NCBI GenBank assembly: GCA_046349935.1
Contig: JAXMBK010000010.1
Coordinates: forward strand, 124,001 to 188,000
Direction of reading: 5' to 3'
Length of the DNA: 64,000 nucleotides
Source of the DNA: CAIXSC01 sp046349935
GTDB taxonomy: Bacteria > Planctomycetota > Planctomycetia > Pirellulales > Pirellulaceae
Position numbers and translations under genes: made by a program. Of this stretch, positions 1 through 6,542 are shown piece after piece (the first letter of the stretch is position 1; each line of letters starts with the position of its first letter). The notes under the pieces are model-generated. The model had not been told where the DNA came from and ran no database searches. It worked only from the letters and a program-made list of their open reading frames with translations.

Positions 1-1674
1 ATCGCCGATCTCACCGGCAAGGACGGCGGTACAGTGCAACGCGGGCTGATCGTGGTACGAACTTCCGATGCCGCCAAGACGGTCGCCGACTTGAAGGGAT
101 ACCGAATCATCCTGGGCCCCGCCGACTCGGCTGAGAAACACGCCGCGGCGCGCGAACTGCTGGCCGCCCACGGCATCGACGTGCCCAAGGACTGTCCGAT
201 TTCGGCAGCCTGCAGCGATGGCGCGGCGGAGGTGGTGGATGCGGCGGCCGACAAAAGGGTCGCGGCGGTGATCTCGAGTTACGCGCGACCGTTGCTGGAG
301 GGTTGTGGAACGATCAAGAAAGGGGATCTGCGCGTCGTCGGCGAGACTCGCGACGTGCCGTTCGTGTCCGCGTTCGTCGCCGATCGACTCGAAGCCGCGC
401 TCAAGGATCAGATTCGCACTGCGTTGTTGGAGGTCCGTACACAACCGTTGCTGCGGATCGCGTTGGAATCAAAAGCGGGCTTTGTGCCCCTGGCATCGAC
501 GACTCGTTCGCCCGACAACGCCGATTGGCCCGGTTGGCGCGGCGCCCGGCGGGACGCTCAAGTGGCCTATCTCCCGGAACGGTTGCCTGAGCGATTTCAA
601 CCTCAGTGGAAGAAGACGCTTTTCCAACAAGGGCTCGGAGGGCCCGCCGTCGCGCAAGGGATCGCGGTTGTGGGCGATCGCGATACGGCGGACGAGTCGG
701 ATGTATTCCATGCCGTGGATGCGGCGACCGGGGAACGGCGTTGGTCGTTGCGTTACCCGGCCCCCGGCCGGCTCGACTACGGCAACTCGCCTCGCGCGAC
801 GCCGCTCATCGCCGGCGAATACGTGTACTTGCTCGGTGCCTTCGGGCATTTGCATTGCGTGCGTTGCGAGACGGGCAAGATTGTTTGGAAGAAGCATTTG
901 CGGCAGGAGTTTGGGGCGCGCGACGAATTGGTCTGGGGCGCGTGTTCGTCGCCGATTTTGGTGGACGGCAAATTGATCGTGAATCCGGGCGGTCCGGAAG
1001 CGTCGCTGGCGGCGCTCGATCCGACCACGGGCGATGTGCTGTGGAAGTCGCCTGGAGCGCCGGCGGCGTTCGCATCGTTCGTCGTCTTCGATCACGCGGG
1101 ACGTCGCCAAGTGGCGGGATTCGATAAAGGGACGTGCGGCGGTTGGGATGTGGCGACCGGGGAGCGACTGTGGACCTTGAAGCCGCGCACGCCTGGGGAC
1201 TTCAACGTTCCGACGCCGCTCGTGTTGGGCGATCGTTTGCTCGCGATCAGCGAAAACAACGGCGCTCGTTTGATCGGTTTCGACGCCCAAGGGCAGCCGG
1301 AGGAACTGGCGCACTATGCGGCCTGTGCACCGGACATGCATACGCCGATTCGAGCGGGAGACCGATTGTTCGGCGTGCATCGAAACAAGATCCACTGCCT
1401 ATCGGCGACGGACTTGAAATTGCTGTGGAGCGACGCGGACCGAGCGTTGGCAGGGCATGTTTCCTTCATCGCCGCCGGCGACCGCCTCCTGGCGTTGACG
1501 CAAGCGGGCGAACTCTTGCTGCTCGACGCACGCGCCGACCGACTGACGATCCTCTCGCGTCTGTCCCTGTTTGACGAAGAAGTTTCCCTTTACGCTCACC
1601 CCGCCCTAGCTGGCGACTGTCTGTACATTCGCGGCCCAAACCACCTCTTCTGCATCCGTCTGACCCCCGTTTGA
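1..1674 (+). CDS. PhnD-like binding domain fused to PQQ-type beta-propeller, 5' end outside window
   Basis: The frame is open from base 1 and already lies inside a domain, so the gene starts upstream; 557 codons are visible. Residues 1-165 resemble the later part of a phosphonate/phosphate ABC periplasmic binding domain (PhnD type): DLKGYRI at 30-36 followed by alternating strands and helices. After a linker, DWPGWRG near residue 170 opens a beta-propeller running to the end, with blade motifs such as AVDAATGERRWSL, CVRCETGKIVWKK, ALDPTTGDVLWKS and WDVATGERLWTL. Known of the families: PhnD domains bind small ligands in the periplasm; PQQ-like propellers are common secreted scaffolds. The fusion suggests a ligand-sensing or structural envelope protein, not a classical quinoprotein dehydrogenase, whose catalytic residues I do not recognise. 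The stop lies 5 nt before a palindromic repeat arm. Confidence 0.75.
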   Translation: MADLTGKDGGTVQRGLIVVRTSDAAKTVADLKGYRIILGPADSAEKHAAARELLAAHGIDVPKDCPISAACSDGAAEVVDAAADKRVAAVISSYARPLLEGCGTIKKGDLRVVGETRDVPFVSAFVADRLEAALKDQIRTALLEVRTQPLLRIALESKAGFVPLASTTRSPDNADWPGWRGARRDAQVAYLPERLPERFQPQWKKTLFQQGLGGPAVAQGIAVVGDRDTADESDVFHAVDAATGERRWSLRYPAPGRLDYGNSPRATPLIAGEYVYLLGAFGHLHCVRCETGKIVWKKHLRQEFGARDELVWGACSSPILVDGKLIVNPGGPEASLAALDPTTGDVLWKSPGAPAAFASFVVFDHAGRRQVAGFDKGTCGGWDVATGERLWTLKPRTPGDFNVPTPLVLGDRLLAISENNGARLIGFDAQGQPEELAHYAACAPDMHTPIRAGDRLFGVHRNKIHCLSATDLKLLWSDADRALAGHVSFIAAGDRLLALTQAGELLLLDARADRLTILSRLSLFDEEVSLYAHPALAGDCLYIRGPNHLFCIRLTPV

Positions 1675-1679
1675 CCCCC

Positions 1680-1905
1680 GTAGGACAGGCTTCCAGCCTG
1701 TCTCCTAGGCATCACCCCCCCGCCCCGCCCAGCTCCCCCCCCCCGCCCCCTCATCCCCGGCCCTTCTCCCCGCGGCGGGGAGAAGGGAGCACCATCCGCG
1801 CGTGTCGTTGCGCAACAAACGACAGCGTCGCGCAACAAACGACAGCGTTGCGCAACCAACGACCTTGGGTCCGAGGCGCCAAACGCTCCGAATTCGACAA
1901 AGTTC
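1680..1905 (+). repeat. Composite three-module repeat, copy C1
   Basis: This fills most of the 361-base gap between the propeller gene and the next gene. Module 1 (1680-1702) is the palindromic arm GACAGGCTTCCAGCCTGTC preceded by GTAG. Module 2 holds a strong hairpin at 1761-1787, stem CCCTTCTCCCCG with CGG loop, followed by AGCACCATCCGCG. Module 3 is about three 20-bp tandem units around TTGCGCAACAAACGACAGCG (1808-1866), then GAGGCGCCAAACGCTCCG and an AT-richer end. The same modules in the same order occur near 45.6 and 55.2 kb. Seen directly; function is inferred to be terminator-like or mobile. Confidence 0.85.
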
Positions 1906-2035
1906 TTGTCACGTCCCCCGCCGCTCAAACGCATCTCCCTACATGCCGGTCGAGGCGACTCGACGCCGCCGCGAGTTGAGCGGCGCACGGCGGCGTGAAC
2001 CGCTGGGAACTCGTATTGCATGGGGGAGTGAAGCA

Positions 2036-2653
2036 ATGAAACGACTGCATTGGATCATGGGACTCGTGGTGTGCGGCCTCTGGACCTTAGCGGGTGCGCA
2101 ACAAGCCGTCGCGCTGCCGCCGCCGGACAATAGCTCCAGCGAATCAAGCGGCGCATTGAGCGACGACGTGTTGTTGATGATCGACAACGTCGACGACATC
2201 GCCTTCGGCTTTGTCTGGAACGGGGGCGACGACCTACAGCGGGTGGCCTACTGCGAGTGGGAGAACGGGAACCACGGCGCGACGACCGTGAAGCTGGACG
2301 GAAAGGTGCTCAACAAAGGAATGAACTATCTCATCGTCGTCCTTTACAACCAAAAATTCGAAGGGGTCTTCGGCGGCAAATATTCGGGCAACTTCAAGGT
2401 GAAGAAGAACGGCGACGCGGTCTGGACCAAGTCGGTGTTCGAGCGGCGAAACAATGCGGAGATCGTCTATTGGAAGGTGCTGCAGTTGGAGGTTCAGGGA
2501 GACAAGGTCGAGGTCTCCGAGAAGGCGCCGGACGACGTCGTGAAGGCGCTGAAGCCGGTCGTCGCCAAGATGGAAGTCGAGCTCGTCGACAAGGCGCCGG
2601 TCAAACGACTGAACACAGCCGGCATCATCTCCGAAGTCCTGTCAGGGCTGTAA
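2036..2653 (+). CDS. Secreted protein of unknown function
   Basis: 205 residues with a clear signal peptide (MKRLHWIMGLVVCGLWTLAGA, cleavage near residue 21-27). ATG at 2036 is chosen because the signal peptide begins there and GGGGAG lies 8-10 nt upstream; the longer open frame runs back through the repeat. The mature part starts with a Ser-rich stretch, then a compact mixed domain (residues about 50-160) with many alternating aromatic and charged residues (FGFVWNGGDD, AYCEWENGNHG) and a Lys/Val/Glu-rich C-terminus ending ISEVLSGL. No family is recognised. The next gene starts 4 nt after the stop, so the two are probably co-transcribed and both exported. Confidence 0.75.
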   Translation: MKRLHWIMGLVVCGLWTLAGAQQAVALPPPDNSSSESSGALSDDVLLMIDNVDDIAFGFVWNGGDDLQRVAYCEWENGNHGATTVKLDGKVLNKGMNYLIVVLYNQKFEGVFGGKYSGNFKVKKNGDAVWTKSVFERRNNAEIVYWKVLQLEVQGDKVEVSEKAPDDVVKALKPVVAKMEVELVDKAPVKRLNTAGIISEVLSGL

Positions 2654-2657
2654 TCCG

Positions 2658-3563
2658 ATGGCGACTCGATTGGCAGCCTTCCTCGTTCGGTTGACGCTTG
2701 CGGCCTGGGTGGGGACGACGACGCTCGATCTGTGTCAGGCGCAACCGCCGGTCGTCCCGAAGCGGTCGCCTCCGTTGGCCGGTCTTGCGGACGTCGTCGC
2801 GCCGAGCGTCGGGGCCGCCGTCGAGACGACCTGGGAGCGTGTGGGAGCGATCCCCGAAGGATTCGTCCCCCAGGGACTAGCGGTGCACCGCGGCGAACTG
2901 GTGCTCACCGCGCATGCTCGCGACCAGCACTCTTCGCTGTTCGTCGGAAAGTTCGACGACGGCGCCGTGGAGTTCCAACGTCGCTTTGATTTCCCAATCG
3001 AGGCGACGCACACCAGCGGCATCGACTTCCATCCAGAAAACGAACGCCTGATGGTGTGCGTCGATTACAACTCGGACAAGATCTACGGGATCGATTTCGT
3101 GGAGTCGTGCCGGGCGGGTCGAGCCAAGGTGTTGGCGACCTCCGACGCGCAGTTGGCCGGGACCAGCGCATGCTGCTTTCTGCGGCACGAAGCGCGGTGG
3201 CGTTTGATCGTGACCGACTTCCGCAACAGCGGCCGGAACTACTTGTACGAAATCGATCGAGAAACCGGCGCGGCGGTGCGTTTGGAGAATTCGTATCGCA
3301 ATTGGGGGTTTTCGCAAGGGATCAAGCGGCACGGCGCCGGGCTGTTGGAGTCAGGCAACCTGGTGCTGGGTTCTTACGTCCTTTGGCATGACCCGCGCAA
3401 GGCGCTGGCTCGAGATCGGATCGAGGTCATTGAATGGCTGAGAGGGCCTGATCGCGGCATCGAGGACATCGTCGTGTTCGACGGATACCTGTACACCACC
3501 AGCGAAGCCAGCTTCGGCGTGTACCGGACCAAATTGCCGCGGCAGTTCGACGAGTTGCGGTGA
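2658..3563 (+). CDS. Secreted beta-propeller-like protein of unknown function
   Basis: 301 residues with an N-terminal signal (LAAFLVRLTLAAWVGTTTLDLCQA, cleavage near residue 28). The rest is beta-rich and reads like repeated propeller blades: GFVPQGLAVHRGELVLTAH, HTSGIDFHPENERLMVCVDY, WRLIVTDFRNSGRNYLYEID, GIEDIVVFDGYLYTTSEASF. Such sequences fit a six-bladed NHL/SMP-30-like fold, but no catalytic signature is obvious, so only the fold is inferred. It follows the preceding secreted gene by 4 nt. Its stop codon is 2 nt before a palindromic repeat (3566-3647) that separates it from the convergent membrane-protein gene. Confidence 0.7.
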   Translation: MATRLAAFLVRLTLAAWVGTTTLDLCQAQPPVVPKRSPPLAGLADVVAPSVGAAVETTWERVGAIPEGFVPQGLAVHRGELVLTAHARDQHSSLFVGKFDDGAVEFQRRFDFPIEATHTSGIDFHPENERLMVCVDYNSDKIYGIDFVESCRAGRAKVLATSDAQLAGTSACCFLRHEARWRLIVTDFRNSGRNYLYEIDRETGAAVRLENSYRNWGFSQGIKRHGAGLLESGNLVLGSYVLWHDPRKALARDRIEVIEWLRGPDRGIEDIVVFDGYLYTTSEASFGVYRTKLPRQFDELR

Positions 3564-3565
3564 GA

Positions 3566-3647
3566 GTCGTGGATCGCTCCGCGATCCAACGCAGGCGCGT
3601 GGAGCGGTCCAGAACAAAAGCGTTGGACCGGCGGAGCGGTCCACGAC
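3566..3647. repeat. Inverted-end repeat of the GTCGTGG family, copy 1
   Basis: The 82-bp gap between two convergent genes starts with GTCGTGGATCGCTCCGCGAT and ends with its near inverse, GGACCGGCGGAGCGGTCC then ACGAC. The left arm has a 7-bp stem GGATCGC, loop TCC, and stem GCGATCC. Each end touches a stop codon: TGA at 3561-3563 on plus, and TAG at 3647-3649 on minus, which overlaps the last base. A second member lies at 27002-27103. Confidence 0.8.
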
Positions 3648-4399
3648 TATGGCGTCGGACCGGCGGAGCGGGCTGGGGTGATGGCGGCGGGCGGTCGCGA
3701 GCGGCGCCAGTGCCAGAGGACGGCGGCGGTGATGACGGTCGAAGCGAGGACGCTTTGCGGCGTCCAGCAGAGGAAGGTTCCCAGCAAGATCTTGTCGAAC
3801 TCGACGGCCGGCGTCAGTGAACGACCGATGGCGACCCCGCCGATCATCAGCAAGCCCGTGAATGGCACGATCAGTACAACTCGCTGTTGCCAGGACAGGC
3901 CGGAGGGCAAGAAGGCCGCGACGACCAACAACCACGGACCAAGGAGGTAGAAGGCGCCGAGCACTTCGGGACGTCCCGCCTGAGCGTAGCGGGCGCCGGC
4001 GGCGATCAGCGAGAACAGGGTCATCAGCACCATCAAGTTGCGCAGCGAAAACTGCAACGGCGACGCGGGCCTCTCCGGAAACGACGCCAGTAGTTCGCGT
4101 TCCAACTGATTGAGCGGGCGGTGGAAGTTCAGCACGAGCCCCCCGCAGACGCTCGCGAAGGCCAGTCCGGCCGCCAGGTTGACGGCCAGCGGGACAAGAT
4201 CGATATAGTAGCCGTCGAAGGGGTTGTCCGACTCCCACATCTCCAGCGGAAACCCCAGCGCCTCGCGCTGATGCGGTCGGTTGCCGAGCAGATTGCCGCC
4301 TTGCGCCGACCGGAGGAAGTACGAACCCGCATTGAGCGCCGCGAACAACAGCACTCCGATCATCGCGCCCCGCAAGAACCAATGCGTTTTGCTCGTCAT
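3647..4399 (-). CDS. Integral membrane protein, planctomycete-type, function unknown
   Basis: 250 residues with about six hydrophobic segments: residues 9-27 (FLRGAMIGVLLFAALNAGSY), 67-88, 118-137, 146-163, 171-190 and 207-226. The soluble linker before the third segment carries FSLRNLMVLMTLFSLIAAGA, a motif I associate with planctomycete membrane proteins of unknown role (established only by general familiarity). No transporter or enzyme motif is visible. It is convergent with the preceding secreted-protein gene and divergent from the DUF1501 gene, so it is probably its own transcription unit. ATG at 4399 gives the hydrophobic N-terminus. Confidence 0.7.
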   Translation of the reverse strand: MTSKTHWFLRGAMIGVLLFAALNAGSYFLRSAQGGNLLGNRPHQREALGFPLEMWESDNPFDGYYIDLVPLAVNLAAGLAFASVCGGLVLNFHRPLNQLERELLASFPERPASPLQFSLRNLMVLMTLFSLIAAGARYAQAGRPEVLGAFYLLGPWLLVVAAFLPSGLSWQQRVVLIVPFTGLLMIGGVAIGRSLTPAVEFDKILLGTFLCWTPQSVLASTVITAAVLWHWRRSRPPAAITPARSAGPTP

Positions 4400-4544
4400 G
4401 CCCTCATTCTAGCGGCGGGACATGGTTCCGGCATGACGGAACGGTCGACCGGGGCGACCGTTTGTCTCTCGTCGCCCTCTCGCCTGGACGATATACTTTC
4501 ATAAGCAGTTTTGGATTCAACGAGAGGCGGGGCGAGGTTCGGTC

Positions 4545-5888
4545 ATGCTCGAGATCTTGGGTCAGCGGCGGCGGATGTGCGATGGAGTTTCCCGGCGTGG
4601 GTTTCTGCGAGCGGGGTTCTTGGGCGTCGCCGGATTGACGCTGGCCGACTTGCTGCGGTCGGAATCGCAAGGGTCGGCGTCGCCGATCGGGCGCGCCAAG
4701 CGATCCGTCATCCTGATCTGGCAGCACGGCGGCCCCTCGCAGCTTGAAACGTTCGACATGAAGCCGTACGCGCCGGCCGAGTATCGCGGACCGTACGAAC
4801 CGATTGAATCGTCGCTGCCGGGCCTGCAAGTCTCGGAGAAGATGCCGTACCACGCGAAGATCATGCACCACACGACGGTCTTCCGCGGGTTCACGCACGG
4901 CAACGGCGACCACTGGGCCGCCGCTCACTGGATGCTCACCGGTTTTCTCGGCGCGAACGGTTCGGACCGAGTGCCGCGGCGGCCGTCGATGGGCGCGATC
5001 GCCTCGCGACTGATGGGACCCGTGCTCCGCGGCGCACCGGCGTCGGTCAATTTCAACGACGGCGGCTTCGGGTTCCACGGCGCGTCGTACCTCGGCGTCG
5101 CTCACAATCCCATTCGCGTGGGCGAGTACAGTTATGGCGACGAAGCGGGACGGCTGCCGACGGCCGAAGCGCGGTCGTTCCAGTTGTTGGCCGAACTATC
5201 GGAAGAACGGCTCCATGGGCGGCTCAATCTCCAATCGCAGCTCGATCGCGTCCGTCGCGACGTCGACGCGCGTGGGACGTTCGAGAACATGGACCAGATG
5301 AACCAACAGGCGCTCGACATTCTCCTGTCGGGACGCACGCGCGATGCGCTCGACATCACCAAGGAAGACCCGAAGATTCGCGAAGCGTACGGACCGGGGT
5401 GGGGCGAGCAGACGTTGATGGCGCGGCGGTTGATCGAGGCGGGGGTGCGGTTCGTCACCGTGAATACGGGTTACTGGGACGACCATGGCCAGATCAAACG
5501 AGCGCTCGACGACAAGCTGCCGCGCCATGATCGGGCCGTCGGCGTGTTGATCGACGACTTGGCTCAACGCGGGTTGCTCGACGATACGTTGGTGGTGACG
5601 GCCGGCGAGTTTGGCCGCACGCCGCGCATCAACAACGACGCGGGACGCGACCATTGGCCGCAGGCGCAAAGCATCCTGGTCGCGGGCGGCGGCTATCGTC
5701 ACGGTCAGATCGTCGGCAGCACAAACGACAAGGCCGAGTATCCGACGAGCCGTCCGATCACGCCGAACGACTTCAACATGATCTTCTACCACGCCCTGGG
5801 TCTGTCCCCCGAACTTACGATCAAAGACCACTCAGGCCGCCCCAACAAACTGCTCGCCGGCGGCGAATTACCCAAAGAGTTGCTGTAA
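4545..5888 (+). CDS. DUF1501 domain protein with Tat signal
   Basis: 447 residues, the usual length of this family, which is expanded in planctomycetes and related to sulfatase/alkaline-phosphatase folds. Twin arginines at residues 17-18 (SRRGFLRAGFLGVAGLTL) mark a Tat export signal. Family hallmarks follow: VILIWQHGGPSQLETFDMKP, YEPIESSLPGLQVSEKMPYH, HGNGDHWAAAHWMLTG, and late WDDHG, VVTAGEFGRTPRIN, GRDHWPQAQSILVAGGG. The conserved His/Asp residues in these motifs fit metal binding. The substrate is unknown; DUF1501 genes often sit beside DUF1549/DUF1553 cytochrome genes, but none is here. The stop is followed after 3 nt by a palindromic repeat arm. An internal ATG at 4575 is an alternative start. 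Confidence 0.93.
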   Translation: MLEILGQRRRMCDGVSRRGFLRAGFLGVAGLTLADLLRSESQGSASPIGRAKRSVILIWQHGGPSQLETFDMKPYAPAEYRGPYEPIESSLPGLQVSEKMPYHAKIMHHTTVFRGFTHGNGDHWAAAHWMLTGFLGANGSDRVPRRPSMGAIASRLMGPVLRGAPASVNFNDGGFGFHGASYLGVAHNPIRVGEYSYGDEAGRLPTAEARSFQLLAELSEERLHGRLNLQSQLDRVRRDVDARGTFENMDQMNQQALDILLSGRTRDALDITKEDPKIREAYGPGWGEQTLMARRLIEAGVRFVTVNTGYWDDHGQIKRALDDKLPRHDRAVGVLIDDLAQRGLLDDTLVVTAGEFGRTPRINNDAGRDHWPQAQSILVAGGGYRHGQIVGSTNDKAEYPTSRPITPNDFNMIFYHALGLSPELTIKDHSGRPNKLLAGGELPKELL

Positions 5889-5891
5889 CCC

Positions 5892-6040
5892 CCGTAGGAC
5901 AGGCTTCCAGCCTGTCTCCCCCCCGTTTCCTCCCCCCGATTCCCCACTGTCACCCCCTCGAATCCCAAGCGACTTGCGCTGATTTTTGTTGGCAAGCGTG
6001 TTTGGTTGATTTGGTAACAGGCTGGAAGCCTGTTCTACGG
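5892..6040. repeat. 149-bp element with palindromic inverted ends, copy A
   Basis: The left end is CCGTAGGACAGGCTTCCAGC and the right end is its near inverse, finishing in CCTGTTCTACGG; each end is itself a hairpin (GACAGGCT-TCC-AGCCTGTC). It has the same length as copy B at 6394-6542 and about 7 differences from it by eye, so about 95% identity. It sits between the stop codons of two convergent genes: the DUF1501 TAA 3 nt to the left, and the zinc-ribbon TAA 16 nt to the right after a short duplicated CCGTTCTACGG. There is no coding capacity. Confidence 0.9.
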
Positions 6041-6056
6041 CCCGTTCTACGGCTTG

Positions 6057-6167
6057 TTACAGCAAGTGCCGTTTCTTGCAGTGTGGGCACGGTTCGTAGC
6101 GCTTTGTGCCGAGGTTCAGACCGAGCAGCGGACGTGGGTATTCTTGGCCGCAATCAGGACACGTCAT
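6057..6167 (-). CDS. 36-residue zinc-ribbon protein
   Basis: A very short frame with two CxxC knuckles: MTCPDCGQEYPRPLLGLNLG followed by TKRYEPCPHCKKRHLL. The spacing CPDC-x18-CPHC is right for a one-zinc rubredoxin-like knuckle, which argues that it is real despite its length. It begins 20 nt after the stop of the 67-residue membrane-protein gene on the same strand, and its own TAA is followed by repeat element A. It could originally have been one domain of a zinc-ribbon plus membrane protein. Function unknown; no good ribosome site is visible. Confidence 0.5.
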   Translation of the reverse strand: MTCPDCGQEYPRPLLGLNLGTKRYEPCPHCKKRHLL

Positions 6168-6187
6168 GCGCCCGAACAACGCTTCGC

Positions 6188-6391
6188 CTAACCTCCAATG
6201 TTCGCGGCCAACCACGCGTCGTAGGGCGTACGCACCAGATGAAACGCCAAGGCGCTCATCGGCAGCATCACGAGAATGGCCGTCGCCAACCGCCATCGTT
6301 CCGCGCGCGGCGCTCTGCTGAGCAAGAGACCGCCGATGATCCCGCCTGCCGCCGCCGTCGTCGCAATGGCCGCCCCAAAAATACCAAGCAT
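6188..6391 (-). CDS. 67-residue membrane protein
   Basis: A small frame with two predicted membrane helices: residues 3-24 (GIFGAAIATTAAAGGIIGGL) and 34-52 (LATAILVMLPMSALAFHLV), separated by a basic loop RAPRAERWR. The ATG at 6391 lies 2 nt from the end of repeat element B, and the frame continues upstream only into repeat-derived codons, so the element may have replaced the original 5' region. It is followed by the zinc-ribbon gene on the same strand. No family is recognised. Real but possibly truncated is my reading. Confidence 0.45.
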   Translation of the reverse strand: MLGIFGAAIATTAAAGGIIGGLLLSRAPRAERWRLATAILVMLPMSALAFHLVRTPYDAWLAANIGG

Positions 6392-6393
6392 CC

Positions 6394-6542
6394 CCGTAGG
6401 ACAGGCTTCCAGCCTGTCTCCCCCCCGTTTCCTCCCCCCGATTCCCCCCTGCCACCCCCTCGAATCCCAAGCGACCTGCGCCGCTTTTTGTTGGCAAGCG
6501 TGTTTGGTTGTTTGGGTAACAGGCTGGAAGCCTGTTCTACGG
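6394..6542. repeat. 149-bp element with palindromic inverted ends, copy B
   Basis: Same structure and orientation as copy A (5892-6040). The right arm overlaps the end of the thioredoxin-domain gene: its CTA at 6537-6539 is the TAG stop of that minus-strand gene. The left arm is 2 nt from the ATG of the 67-residue gene. With copy A it brackets the two tiny genes as direct repeats. Confidence 0.9.

Noticed and set aside
5892..6542. CRISPR array or insertion sequence at the direct repeats
   Set aside because: There are only two long copies with unequal genic content between them, no regular short repeats, no cas genes and no transposase frame.
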